NCBI RefSeq assembly: GCF_050947875.1 | Contig: NC_134570.1 | Span: 206,852,250 to 206,916,249 of the forward strand | Direction: 5' to 3' | Origin: Dermacentor variabilis | Taxonomy: Eukaryota; Arthropoda; Arachnida; Ixodida; Ixodidae | DNA: 64,000 bases | Part shown: positions 1 through 10,289 of the stretch, piece after piece | Layout: each line of letters opens with the position of its first letter | How positions within the stretch are numbered: position 1 is the stretch's first letter | Position numbers and translations under genes: made by a program | Notes under the pieces: model-generated | What the model was told of the DNA's origin: nothing | Databases searched by the model: none | What the model saw: only the letters and a program-made list of their open reading frames with translations

Positions 1-945
1 CGCTGAGATATCAGATATAGGTGTAGCTTCTGGCCACCGTGTATAACGGTCGATGCATGTCAGTATGTAGCAGTCACCTTTCGAAGGTGGGAGAGGGCCG
101 ACGAGGTCCAGGTGTACGGTGTAAAAACGAGCATACGGTGGAAGAAAAGACTTGGCAGGCGGAATGGGGTGACGCTGGATCTTCGAACGTTGACACGACA
201 AACAGCAGCGAACCCAATCGCGAACTTGCGCATTTAGCCGAGGCCAAACGAAACGACTGGAAAGGAGCTTCTGTGTCGCGCGTATGCCAGGGTGCGACAG
301 GTTGTGCACGGTTTCGAATAGACGTCTGCGAAGGGATGCCGGAATGTATGGTCCAGGTGTGTCGTTAGAAGTGTCGCAGACGACGGACGTACCATCTGGG
401 GTCACAACGACGTCTTCCAATTTCAGGGACGTTGACGAATTCCGGAGTGTACGAAGTTCAGTGTTGTCACGCTGTTGACTGGCGAGTAAGTTGGCCTCGA
501 TAATGAAAGGTTCTGATGTCAACGTGGAAACGACATTGAAACGACTCAGAACGTCGACTGGAACGTTGTCGGGGCCCTTGATGTGGCGGAATGTTGTTGT
601 AAACTCGGAGATGTAGGAAAGGTGTCGAATCTCGCGGGGCGAGTAACAGGCCGCCGAGCGATTCGTTGCGTTCACAAGGGGTTTGTGGTCAGTGAAGACA
701 GTGAATGCACGGCCTTCGAGGAAATGGCGAAAATGCTTGATAGCCAGGTAAACAGCGAGTAATTCACGGCCGAACACGCTGTAGCGGGACTGCGCAGGCT
801 TCAGTTTCTGGAGAAAAAAAGCGAGTGGATGCCATGCATTGTCGATGAATTGCTGCAGAACGGCACCAACGGCGGTGTTTGAAGCGTCGGTCATGATGGC
901 AGTGGGTGCGTCATCAGAAGGTTGCGCGTTCGAATTACGACCGGG
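1..945 (-). mobile_element. Ty3/gypsy pol fragment: RNase H plus integrase N-terminus
   Basis: The minus strand stays open for 315 codons from a TGA at 946-948 to the window edge (first ATG 892-894), so the fragment continues outside the window. RNase H is seen as TDASN (about 880-894), the Glu-bearing GRELLAV helix (about 751-771) and FTDHKPL (about 673-693). The integrase HHCC finger follows, with HNLSH at 292-306 and CLSC near 193-204, and then the core start HLDLVGP at about 95-114. This order (RNase H, zinc finger, core) is that of Ty3/gypsy pol. The RNase H acidic residues and all four zinc ligands are present, so this piece looks younger than the other gypsy relics here. Homology stops at about 945-960 with no LTR. 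The family is certain; the exact clade is not. Confidence 0.9.
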
Positions 946-1157
946 TCACCAAACTGTGGCGACGAGCGACCACGTAGACTGGTAAAGTCTCGGGCTCTCG
1001 CAGGAGAAGAAGAACCGACACTCGATCTCTTAGAGTAGCATTCTATTTAATAATCTCCTTCGGAATGCTAGCCCGTGCCGGAGCGTGCCAGCCGCTCGTG
1101 CCTCGTGTAGACGCGAGCGTCTACATCATCTCTCGTGCGACGCCGGTGCTGCTGCCG

Positions 1158-1430
1158 CTGCAAGTCTAAAGTGTTCCTGATTCTGTTTGCGAATATCTTT
1201 GTATCTTTGTAGGCAACGGAAAGTAAGCTGATCGGTTTATAATTATTCAAGTCTTTGGCGTCCCCTTTCTTATGGATTAGGATTATGTTAGCCTTTTTCC
1301 AAGATTCCGGTGCGCTCCAGGTTATGAGGCATTGCGTATACAGGTTGGCCAGTTTCTCTAGAACAATCTGCCCACCATCCTTCAAGAAATCTGCTGTCAT
1401 CTTATCCTCCCCAGCTTCCTCAACAATGTG
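1158..1430 (-). mobile_element. RTE-clade LINE reverse transcriptase fragment
   Basis: About 90 codons on the minus strand match the RT finger region of the RTE element at 53.4-56.4 kb, including LKDGGQIVLEKLA, HKKGDAKDLNNY and PISLLSVAYK. Homology starts at the AGED motif and stops abruptly after NTLDL, so both ends are truncated and neither EN nor motifs A-C are present. The surrounding 166-codon ORF (1068-1568) is an accidental extension into unrelated flanking DNA. Its close similarity to the long RTE copy implies the same family. Confidence 0.85.
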
Positions 1431-2119
1431 TAGTAGGCCTGACGCGGAACGTGAAGGCGAAGATGACGTATGCTGTGACGTCACTAGCGCGAAATCCATT
1501 GTATGAAATGAAAGCGCCCGCGTGGGATTCACGATGATGAGCAAGCTTGAGAAGATTGGAACTACCATGGTCGTACGGTGGCCTAAATATTTGATAAAGT
1601 TGGTGCATAATATGAGCTATACATAATTCAATCCAATTTTCACAATTAGCCCCGTGGTCTTTGAGTGGCGCCTTCCCGCGTCTGACGTCTATGGGGAGGA
1701 AGGGGAGGGGGGAGGGGGGGGGGACTGCGCTGCCGTGCCGCGCGCCCGCTCGCAACGTCAATGCAACTTGAAACGTTCGGCCGACCTGCTCTGCTGCAGT
1801 TCTGAAATGCGAGTCTGCACGCTTAGTGTGGATTGCCCCGGGCGTCGTACGCTAGTCACCAGTGTGTATACGTGCGTGTACGGCGTTGGCTATTCGCCTT
1901 TGCTGTTGCGTTTTCACGCCGCCCTCATAACGGTTTGTCGGGGATTTTTGACAATGAACTGGGGCATTTCGCCTTCAGCTACGGTGTCTGCGCTGCAACA
2001 GTGTGCTTGTCCAGCGCGTGCCGCGTGTTCGGTCATCCGCTCAGTTTGCCACAGACATTCGGATATTGTCGCTGCCTAGCGCGTTAAGCTAATTCTTACG
2101 CGAACGAATGATTGAGACT
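1431..2119. other. Unassigned DNA with a G-rich run
   Basis: No recognisable coding region. The stretch at about 1690-1722 is almost pure G on the plus strand and could form G-quadruplex structure. Overlapping ORFs between 1654 and 2087 look incidental in GC-rich sequence. The right edge may belong to the LTR of the neighbouring gypsy fragment. Confidence 0.4.
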
Positions 2120-3078
2120 GGAGACTGTAAATTATTTACAAAGCATATTTACAAGGCCTAGCTGCAGTGCTGGCCAGTTCAGCCGACCGCTCGAGAGCCA
2201 GAGAGCGTTCGTCGTCTTCGTCGGGGCGCCCGCGCGCATCGGCAACAAGAAACGCGCAATATGCAGGTATCAATATCCCCGGCAGCGGAAGCACCGTCCT
2301 GGCTCGTCTAAATATCGGTGATAACAGGAAAGTAATATGGTTTGAGGCTTGCGACATGCACAACGTCAGGAGAATTCGGGGCAGATGCGGCACTGGTACT
2401 GACTGGGGCGATTACGTACGTAACTGGAGTCACGGCACGCAGCACTCGATATGGGCCTGTGTACCGAGACAGGAGTTTTTCTGACAGGCCAACGCGGCGA
2501 GTCGGGGACCACAGGAATACCAGAGATCCTGGCGAAAAGTGGACGTCTCTGTGTTGGCGATCGTGCAAACGCCGTTGCTCCTCTTGCGAGGTCAGGAGGC
2601 GAGCGCGGGCAATTTCGCGTGCTTGGGCTGCCCTGGTGACGGCGTAAAGTGCATACTCGCTGGTCCCTGCTGCGGCTTATGGGAGGGGTGCGTCCAGTGG
2701 CAATGTGGGTTCTCGGCCGAACAACAGAAAGAACGGGAAATTTATTTTATTTATTTCCAATACTATGAGCCCTGCTGGGCTGTTACAGGGTGGGAATACA
2801 GAGCACAATGTTCACGCAAAGAACGTAGTCAAGTTTTCTTCAAAAGAGTCAACCATGTTATTGCTCGGAAACACACAAGAATTCATTCACAAGAAATAAC
2901 CGGCTTTGTTGTGACGCGAAGAATTAAACGCAAAAGTGACATAAGGTAGGGCAAGGTCTCAATCAGTGTGTTCGGACGAGACACACTTTGCACGCATGTC
3001 TTTGAGGGTGCGATTCAGACGCTCCATGAGACCATTAGTCTCAGGATGGTAAGACGTAGTCAGCTTGCGCGGCATTTC
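2120..3078 (-). mobile_element. Ty3/gypsy integrase core and C-terminal domain, interrupted
   Basis: Reading leftward, 3078-2894 encodes the integrase core around its catalytic Glu (HPETNGLMERLNRTLKDM). After a 155-bp insertion, coding resumes at about 2738 with FFLLFGREPTLPL and runs to 2308 through the GPY module (RYTGPYRVL) and HVASLKPYY. From 2308 to about 2120 the sequence is probably the 3' untranslated end and LTR start. A stop falls inside the core (after SEHTD). This fragment lies upstream in minus-strand order of the 1-945 piece but encodes a later part of pol, so it is a separate or rearranged copy. Confidence 0.85.
2739..2893 (-). mobile_element. 5'-truncated LINE 3' end inserted in gypsy integrase
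   Basis: This 155-bp block separates two parts of one integrase reading frame. Its left edge is TTATTTTATTTATTT, the complement of a (TAAA)-type tail, followed by a short complementary pair (AGCCCTGCTGGGCT) near the end, as in the CR1-group 3' end at about 59.75 kb. A GAAAT on both sides may be the target duplication. Minus orientation follows from the tail. Family assignment rests on the tail and the short hairpin only. Confidence 0.6.
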
Positions 3079-3414
3079 TTTTTTTCAGCAAAAATGATAG
3101 CGAAAGATGTTTACAAGCTTCGATCGAATACGTGCCACGTGAAATTTCGTAAAGACGCAATACGCCTTGTAAAATGAGGAAATGCTTATCTTGCTCTACA
3201 TAAATGCTCGTTCCTGACTTTTGCTGCATTCATCAAAAGTTGTGGCGCCAGGTAAGCAGCAGTAGTTCCCGTGCGAAGCTCCAGGGGACGACGTCAGCTG
3301 AAGAAAGTAAATTACAAACACGTGTATTTTGGTATTAAGACCTTATATGAATAATGCGTGTAGAAGTGAAACATTCGAAAGTGGTTAAAGGGTGGCAGTG
3401 CAAACAAAAGCAAT
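3079..3414. other. Unassigned spacer ending in a 13-bp hairpin
   Basis: No coding signal recognised. A perfect 13-bp inverted repeat starts at 3399 (TGCAAACAAAAGC, five-base loop AATTC, complement at 3417-3429). It coincides with the place where mariner homology ends on the minus strand. Confidence 0.5.
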
Positions 3415-4060
3415 TCGCTTTTGTTTGCAAATGTTTCTACTTCAAGTGTTTCCATTGTAAGCTTTACCCTCGTGTTTCGGGCTCGTAGTAGTGGCACCAT
3501 GATTTGTCCCCGGTCACAATTGCAGACAAGAAGTGGTCACCCTCTTTGTGATACCAGATCAGATGAGTCAAGGCAGCGTCGAACCTCTGTCCTCTGGCAG
3601 TGGTTCAAAATCTTGGACATCCATTGCTCTCACAAGTGCCGATAACAGAGATATTCATGAATTATGGAGTGAACCGAACTGTGACTGCTGTTCGCACGCT
3701 CTGCCAGTTCATCGATGTTTATCCTCCGTTCTTGTCTAATCGGCTCATCAACCTTTGCAATTGTGTTGGGGGTAATTAATAATATTTGGGGTTTTACGTG
3801 CCAAAACCACTTTCTGATTATGAGGCACGCCGTAGTGGAGGACTCCGGAAATTTCGACCACCTGGGGTTCTTTGCACCTAAATCTAAGCACACGGGTGTT
3901 TTCGCATTTCGCCCCCATCGAAATGCGGCCGCCGTGGCCGGGATTCGATCCCGCGAGTGTTGGGGTAATTGCACGGTGGCTTTAGCCCGGTCTTGGATCG
4001 TCCTTGCAACTTTCACGTCCGTCTTGGAACAGTTTTCTCGAACGCTTCACAGTGGCCAGT
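3415..4060 (-). pseudogene. mariner-family transposase relic split by a SINE
   Basis: Minus-strand fragments in several frames follow mariner order: an N-terminal helix-turn-helix part (FQDGRES, DDPRPG, about 4035-3975), then after a SINE interruption NTIAKVDEPI, RRINIDELAE and SVHSIIHE (about 3770-3650), then FLSAIVTGDKSW and HYYEPETRG (about 3500-3435), which corresponds to the first catalytic Asp region (GDETW in intact mariners). There are stops in the first and last blocks and the C-terminal catalytic half is absent. No terminal repeats were found. Mariner transposases are usually about 345 residues, and roughly half is represented. Confidence 0.85.
3778..3956 (-). mobile_element. Ruka-like tRNA-derived SINE inserted in mariner
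   Basis: Complement of the SINE body found full length at 52992-53234, from the 3' end (GGGGTTTTACGTGCC) through AAATGCGAAAACAC to the B-box region (GGATTCGATCCCG). The 5' tRNA-like half is missing. Flanking copies GTGTTGGGGGTAATT (3763-3777) and GTGTTGGGGTAATT (3957-3970) form a 14-15 bp target-site duplication with one indel, which proves integration into the transposase gene. Confidence 0.92.
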
Positions 4061-4584
4061 GAAATTCAATGTTAAACCTACGCGCAAGCCATACAGCAAC
4101 TAATTTCTTTTTGGGGAACACCTTCAGCTGTGAAAAACCTCACGACGACCACGCTGTTCAACTTTTGGAGCGTCTATTATGCAACGCAACCCTGTTCAAT
4201 CCAGTGTATAACAGCATTAAAGAAAATTTATCCTCACACCAGCGTGTCTCTTCTGTAATTAAGAGATGCGTGTGCTAGCCCCATCCCTTGCATATAATGA
4301 ACCGAACCATTATTGCGCGGGGTGGGTTGGCTAACTTTCATTTGGCTGCTCCTCGTGTATTAGAAATGCGAAGATACAATGGAATATACAAATGCCGAGA
4401 TACAGCTTGATAAATGGCAATAAAGTGTCATTGGAAACAAAGTTCACTGCACGTATACACAAAATCTCGCAAAAATATATTTAAATATCGGTATAAGTCT
4501 CCAATAAACCTACGTATCTAAGAAAAAGTCAATGTATATAATGCGTCGAACAAGGCAAATAAATATGTTGCGTAATCACAGACT
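4061..4584. other. Unassigned AT-rich DNA
   Basis: I see no coding homology, RNA gene or repeat structure here beyond AT richness. Confidence 0.4.
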
Positions 4585-5290
4585 CACAGATGGCGGTGTC
4601 CTAATGCCCCCACCCCTCCGCTCTCTCCACTCTCCCTGATAAATCGCGCGCGATGGAAAGCGGCGCGTATTCTCCCCGCTTCCTCCCCGCTTTTCTCCAT
4701 TGCGCAACAAGACTCGGCCAGCAACGTCGGCTCATCCATCGCCCCCTCCGCCACCCACGCTTTCACTCGCACATACAGCATGTGGCGTGCGATGTCGATA
4801 TTATCGCCGTTAAGCCTGTTTCACATGATGCGTTTCTTGTCGCACCGGAAGTGCGATTTTCGTCGTTTGCGACGGAAATTGAAGTCGCAGTGCCGACCAC
4901 CCAATTTTCGGCTGCGACCAACCGGTTGGTCGCACAGTCGTATCGTTGCAGCCATCGCGGCGATATACCGCCGAAATTGCGCGGAGAGCTATTTCGCCGG
5001 TTTGTTTTGGGAAACGGCGGCGTCCCGCTCAACGACTGCAATGCGCAGAGACGTGGTTTGCCGAATTCGGTACGTACGCGAAGGAAGAATAAAAAACTGG
5101 TTCCGCAGATTCCATTGTACCCTTTCTATGCGTTCGTTGACACGATACGCAGCAAAAAATGTATTTTCACGTTTGCTTCATACACCTTTCCGAGTTGTCA
5201 ATACTGCGAGGTGTTAGATTCCCACGAAACGACATGGCCTTCTGGGGTTGTCACAATTTTCTTTTGTTGAGTAGCATACAAAAATCGCCG
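4585..5290 (+). repeat. GC-rich dispersed repeat with a 205-codon ORF of unknown function
   Basis: The first ~230 bp match the flanks of the CR1 element at 44-48 kb (GATGGAA..CGGCGCG on its left, CTTTCACTCGCAC on its right), so this is a dispersed family. An ORF opens at ATG 4653 and runs to 5270. The protein has no motif I recognise, a basic segment (RTRRKNKK) near residue 145 and no catalytic signature. A perfect 22-bp palindrome lies at 4913-4934 inside it. The block from about 4808 (GTTTCACATGATGCG) resembles the terminal region of a DNA transposon, but no matching far end was found. Confidence 0.5.
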
Positions 5291-5319
5291 CGTACGGAGA
5301 ACCTTACATAATCTCAACC

Positions 5320-5437
5320 TCTTTTGAGCTGCTGAGCATTAGGTCGCGAGATCGAATCCCGGCCATGGCGGCTGGTTTCGATGGGGGCAAAATGCGAAAA
5401 CACCAGTGTACTTTGATTTAAGTGCACGTTAAAACAA
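5320..5437 (+). mobile_element. Ruka-like SINE, truncated at both ends
   Basis: Plus-strand match from GAGCTGCTGAGCATTAGGTCGC through the B box (GATCGAATCCCGG) to GTGCACGTTAAA, with GTTT replacing the usual CGCATT after GGCGGC. The 5' A-box segment and the last ~90 bp of the SINE are missing. No target duplication was identified. Confidence 0.85.
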
Positions 5438-6585
5438 TGTTGATATTCTTTTTTGTGACATGACGGCACAAATAAACCACCACAACGCTTCGTCTCATCG
5501 GACCTCGTTACGTGCTTTGTCAACTAGTCTGAGAGTGTGTTGATTTGGCTGGTCTCGTTGTATGGTCCGATGCACGACTTTAGAAAAGTCAATGCAACTT
5601 TGGCGTAAAGTGTTTATAACATTAAATCCACAAAGCTCCATAACAGAAAATGTAAAGCGCGACTTTGGAAATTCCAGCGCACCTTTCGCATCAATACTTT
5701 ATGAGAAATTTATACCCATAATGTTTCGGAATTAAAATCCATGCTCGCTGTACATTCCGCGGCCTCCGCGAGACGCCTCGACGAGTCCGCTGGCCATCAA
5801 AACGCCCTCGAAACTTCGTGCTCGGATGGGGCTTCTTGCGTTATGTGACTCCAGGTTCATGGGCATTGCCATGAAATCCAGGCAGAGTTTGCAATATTCG
5901 GGCCGAAATGCCTGGACGAGCGTAAAGCCCGGAATACATGGAGCGAATAACTGGCGTCCGAGCGACGAACTTCCTTGGGCGGCGAACGCCCGACGGCCGG
6001 CGTCCGAAAATTTGACGGCCGCCGCCGATCTGTCTGTCCAAATATTTTCGTCGGGCCGCCGGAAGCGTCGAGTGCGCAGCGGTGGTCAACAGCCAGTCGG
6101 GAGGCGCCAGTTCCGGTCGCTATAGGCATGCTGGTCTTTCGCGCGCGGCCTTTTCTCGTCCTCTGCAACCACGTTGGTGTCTGTGCTAGTGTTGGTGTAT
6201 TTTTCAGTTATAAAAGCGGTATATGCCACCTTAAAAAGCGCTTATATTTGTTTCATTGTTTACCACAACGCGTATGCTAAGTCTGATAACACTGGCACCA
6301 ACACGGCGAACTCGCGGCGGCGTCCGCCCGCTGTTCGCCTCATGTATTGCTATGCAGCGCATCTTCGACGTCTTGCCGCCGCGCCCCTGTTCGCCGCGCC
6401 GCGTTCGCCGTGACAATTCGCTCCATGTAGCCCGCGCTTAAACAAGACATTCTAGACAAAATCCAGAATGATTTTCGGCGCCAGCGGTTGTTTTGGTAGG
6501 CGGTGCATGACAGCAAGAAAAACATCTCGAGGGTGCTGACGACCCATAAGAACCCCCCCCCCCCCCCCACCTTGCTACGCCCCTG
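5438..6585. other. Unassigned DNA, GC-rich centre, long C run
   Basis: No recognised gene. Sections 5940-6130 and 6300-6420 are strongly CG-rich and produce several overlapping ORFs on both strands, none with family features. A run of about 18 C begins at about 6551, next to CTTGCTACGCCCCTGC, whose complement resembles the terminal GGGGCGTAGC motif of a common invertebrate repeat. That resemblance is weak. Confidence 0.4.
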
Positions 6586-6589
6586 CCTG

Positions 6590-6960
6590 CATGTCACGAA
6601 AACATCCGATTTCCCAACATTCCCTCGGTTTCCGGAATGGACTTCCTACGCAGGACGCCAAGCTGCAGATCCAGGAACAGGTCGTGAACGCTCCGAGCAC
6701 GCACGTGCGCTCCCTGCTCGGGCTAGACCTCGAGAGCGCCTTCGACACTGTGAAGCACATGGCCATACTGGACAAGATCAGCCGACTCGATCTCGGGGCG
6801 AGGTTCCACCGATATGTCAGCAGCTTCCTGAATGGGCGCGAGGCGACGGTCCAGATCGACGGGGCCCCGCCACGAACGGTCCAAATGGGTGGTGCGGGAA
6901 AGCCGCAGGGCTCCGTACTCTCCGCCATGCTTTTGAACCTCGTTGAAAGTCAGGGACGCC
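6590..6960 (+). mobile_element. LINE reverse transcriptase fragment, motifs A and B
   Basis: Plus-strand frame with the RT palm: LLGLDLESAFDTVKH (motif A, catalytic Asp in LDLE), RFHRYVSSFLNGREATVQI, and then motif B as GKPQGSVLSAML. Homology ends just after motif B, so the YADD box and thumb are deleted. The style (LGLDLESAFD, PPRTVQMGGAG) and the RNase H that follows fit the RNase H-bearing I/R1-like LINE groups common in ticks. The clade is an inference. Confidence 0.82.
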
Positions 6961-7019
6961 ATAGAGACGGAAAACATGCCGATGAACATGCGCATGCGAT
7001 GAACGCAGGGCGGTAGCAA

Positions 7020-7700
7020 TCATCGAGGAGCACGCAATACGAGAAGGCGTCCTCTTCGTCCATGCACGCAGGGCCAGCCGGTGACCGCGATGACGACGAG
7101 GGACGACGACCATCACCGCCGCTGCAACGGAATGTACGAGGCGTACCGGAGTTACCAGCACCACCATCACTACTACTACTACGACAAAAACGGCAGCAGC
7201 AACAGATCGACATGGCCGGCTGACGGCGGCGGCGCCCACCTTCTCCATGGCAGTCCTAGATACTAAGGGAAGAATCCGAGTCACGGCATCAGCGAGGCTA
7301 CCGTCGGCCGAAGCAGCGGAGGAGATGGCCATAGCCCTCGCGGTACTCCACGGAGGTGGTCATTAGTGACTCTGATCATTAGCGACTCCAAATCAGCGAT
7401 TCGGAACTACACTACAGGTTGGGTGGCCGCGGATGCGTCACGCACGCTAAACGCCAGGGCCGGGGACTTTGGGTCCCGCACGATTACAAACAAGTCCCTC
7501 AAGTGGTTCCCCACGCACGTCGGGGAACTTGGCGATAACAACAACCGCGGCGAAAACAACGACAACGACAATGCTAATGGCCGAAAACACACCGACATCC
7601 CGCCCAACCACAACAAGCGCGCCCACCTCGTCGCGAGGCAGCTTACCCGCCGTGACGCGGTGACTCAGAGGGCAGCCGCTGCCATTGTTGTGCGGGATCC
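7020..7700 (+). mobile_element. LINE RNase H domain, decayed continuation
   Basis: Fragments in shifting frames: IIEEHAIREGVLFV near 7020-7060, GRIRVTASARLPSAEAAEEMAIALA near 7268-7340 (containing the RNase H Glu), VISDSKSAIRNY near 7368-7405 (central Asp), WFPTHVGE near 7505-7530 and AHLVARQLTRRDA near 7623-7658. These match a retroelement RNase H in order. The spacer at 7080-7265 is low complexity (CAC, TAC and GAC runs). Since motif C of the RT is missing upstream, an internal deletion joined RT to RNase H. Confidence 0.75.
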
Positions 7701-7948
7701 CAGCAGAGGAAAATTCCTTCTACTCGCACTCAGGAAATATGCGGGGGTACAAAGCCTGTTTTCAATCGTCCACAAGAGCGAATCTTTAAGGTACAAGTTC
7801 CAAGTGCTTGAGCTCCTTGGCGTTAGCCTTTGCGCGTTCTTCTTGCGCAAGCAGAGCACTCCCGTGTTATCACTCTTGGCAATCGCTCGTCGCGTTTTCG
7901 ACAAGCGCAAGTGCCGAAACAAGGTTTATGTTGTTGCGGGGCCATAAA

Positions 7949-8415
7949 GAGCGTCACAAGCTCGTCCCGCTAAGATTCAGTACAAGCCAAACTAAGTGCG
8001 TCACGTGGCCGGGCTGCCTTTCGCTAATGGCGTCACAACGCCAGGCGCGGCAAGCTTGCCTCAAGAGTATCCGAAAAAGTAACGAAATTAATGACAATAT
8101 TGCTCAGGGTCAGAGAATGCGTCAAGAACTTTTCCAAGTAAAGTTCTGTACGCGTGAAAATAAGTGCGTCACATGGCCGAACTGTTTTTCACCAACTGCG
8201 TCACAACATCAGGCGCGGTGAGCGCGCCCAAAAACAACCGAAATTAGTTGCCATAATGTAGGACTCACAGAAAGCGTCGGAAAAATTTGCAGTACGAGTC
8301 CTAACTCTAGGTAACTGCACCACGACGGCTGAGCTGTTTTTCTCAAACTGTGTCACAAGTCTAGGTTGCATGCCATAGGCCTAATTGCTTGAAATGCGTC
8401 ACCGACGATCAAATA
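7949..8415. repeat. Diverged tandem repeat, about 150-170 bp period
   Basis: Three units align on the anchor TAAGTGCGTCACGTGGCC at 7993, TAAGTGCGTCACATGGCC at 8161 and TAACTGCACCACGACGGC at 8312. Each is followed by CTG..TTTC..C..ACTG(C/T)GTCACAA about 25 bp later. Spacings are 168 and 151 bp. Each unit holds one or more GCGTCAC motifs. Divergence between units is considerable, so the array is old or under weak homogenisation. Confidence 0.7.
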
Positions 8416-10200
8416 AAATTGCTCACCTTGCTGTAGTCCAATAGTGCAGTGGTGCCGTATCGAAGAGCAGAAGGAACTCAAGGACACGCCGGAAGCCCCA
8501 CAAACCAGGCTAAATAAATAAATAAATAATTAAATAAGAGGCAGTCGGTTAGGCCAACGTTCACATGCTCAGCCGGCCTCGTTCGCTTCGGCGGCGTGTC
8601 TGACGCATGACGCATGCATCTGGCGTGTCATTGGCTGGTCGCTAGGCAATGGAAAAAAAAGTAACCTGCAAAGTATAACTTAATTGATAAGCAGATATCG
8701 TTAATTTTGGCGGGAAACAATAAAACAATATAAAACAATGTCTGTTACCTTCGTCTCACTTTTTTTTCCTATGCTCGCGGCAGCAAACGGTCGACATTAA
8801 CTACAGCGTAACGTATTTCCTGTTGCTAGTTTTCGCCCGAGTGACCCCACTTGTAAAATTTCTCTCTCTATGGTTTTTTCTTGAATACCGGACAATCCAG
8901 ACCACCGAGCACACACTTAATCGCAGTGACGGCAACTTTACCCACACATACGCACGTTGGTTACGTCACTTCTTAAAGCCTACATATCCGGACGATTTCA
9001 GCCTTGAACTTCATTGTGAACAAGGCTGCCGAGCGGGAACCGAAATGTCTTTCACTTTTATAAAGTTTTGTGGTCGTTGTCCGCTTTTAACTGTTATCAT
9101 GTTGTTGCTTGATAGCGTTATTGTGTATTTTAAGAACACTACACTACCACATACTGACGCTTAGCAGTATTCATTCTCAGGGAGACAGTGGTTTTGGAAG
9201 CTCCTCCGACTACTTCAATGCAGGCACTTTATTTTTCTCCCGACGCCCGGATTGATTGACGTGGTCAATGAATCCAGTAAGCGCATGATATCTTTTGTAG
9301 TTCTTAAATGCTGTCGCGACATTCTTCTGTGTGCACGCCGTGGAAATCTTCCATAATCTTGTTCTTTTCGGCGATTGACTGGACGGTTCTATGAAAGTCA
9401 GGGTCCAAGGTCGGTTTCCGAGAGGCCACAACAGTTGACACTGCAAACAAGGAAAGAATTTTACCTTTTGAACCTGACTTTGAACGGAGTGACACAGCCG
9501 AGTAAGTGGTTTGGTGACTACACCGAGTGCAGAGTACACCGCGAAACAAAGGCCTTCAGCTCAACGTACGCGACGTACGACTACACAAAGCAGCGTCATA
9601 AGCTGATTATTTTTTAGTAAAACGTGCTTTAAGAAACATCCTGTCAGTAGAAAAGCCAGAGATCGCACAGGAAGGAAACACATGGTATGAGAAAGCAAAT
9701 TGCACGTGATGCCACGGTGGCAAATTGGTTATGGCGTTCTCCATTCGAGCAAGATGTCACTAGATAGAATGTCGGCCGCAATGAAGAAGCGCCCAACTAC
9801 TTAAATTCAGGGGCACGTGAAGGAGTCAAAAGTCATCAGAATAGCTTCACCGTTGCGTTCCTCGTATTCCGCTGTGGTGCTTTGCGATGGGAAATCTCAG
9901 TCCTTATTAAAGTATTATACTTTCCATTCAAGGATAAAGTGCCACCGACGCTACTGCCGCTTATCCCAGCTTCTTCGTGCTTCGGGTGCGTATCGCCCTC
10001 GTTGTGGATGAGAGCGAGGAAAACCGCAGAACCGATGAAGTGAGAAATCATTCAAGGAAGACAGCGCAAGTATAGCGGATATTAAATATTCTTCTGTTGA
10101 ACTGTACCAAAGAAGCTGGGCATGTGGTTATCTTGGATAAATTTCCGACAACTAACCTTTATATTCTTACAGTTAAGCAAACTGGCTGGACAGTAAAAGA
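8416..10200. other. Unassigned DNA with one A-rich tail
   Basis: TAAATAAATAAATAAATAATTAAATAA at about 8510-8536 looks like a plus-strand retroposon tail, perhaps that of the RNase H LINE upstream. The rest is unassigned. The overlapping ORFs at 9210-9617 (109 and 81 codons minus, 80 codons plus) show no family feature. Confidence 0.4.
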
Positions 10201-10202
10201 CA

Positions 10203-10280
10203 ACTATAGCCGCAGGTGGGAACCGCACCTGCAACCTCCACACTATTGTAGCGATGCCCTGTGAACCCAGCTATACAGTG
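10203..10280 (-). mobile_element. tRNA-derived SINE head, second family
   Basis: On the minus strand a B-box-like arm GCAGGTGCGGTTCCCACCTGC is preceded by a degenerate tRNA-like half. The same layout occurs at about 48910 (plus) and 43095 (minus). Stems are imperfect and the anticodon arm is not foldable, so this is a SINE or tRNA pseudogene rather than a tRNA. Confidence 0.5.
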
Positions 10281-10289
10281 ACGGAGTCT

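Noticed and set aside
1068..1568. Single 166-codon gene
   Set aside because: Only the middle matches an RTE reverse transcriptase. Both ends are unrelated flanking sequence kept open by chance.
3630..4016. 128-codon minus ORF as one protein
   Set aside because: A chance join of mariner sequence with a SINE read through its whole length.
9210..9617. Host gene suggested by overlapping ORFs on both strands
   Set aside because: No domain, splice or codon signal. Overlap on both strands suggests chance openness.
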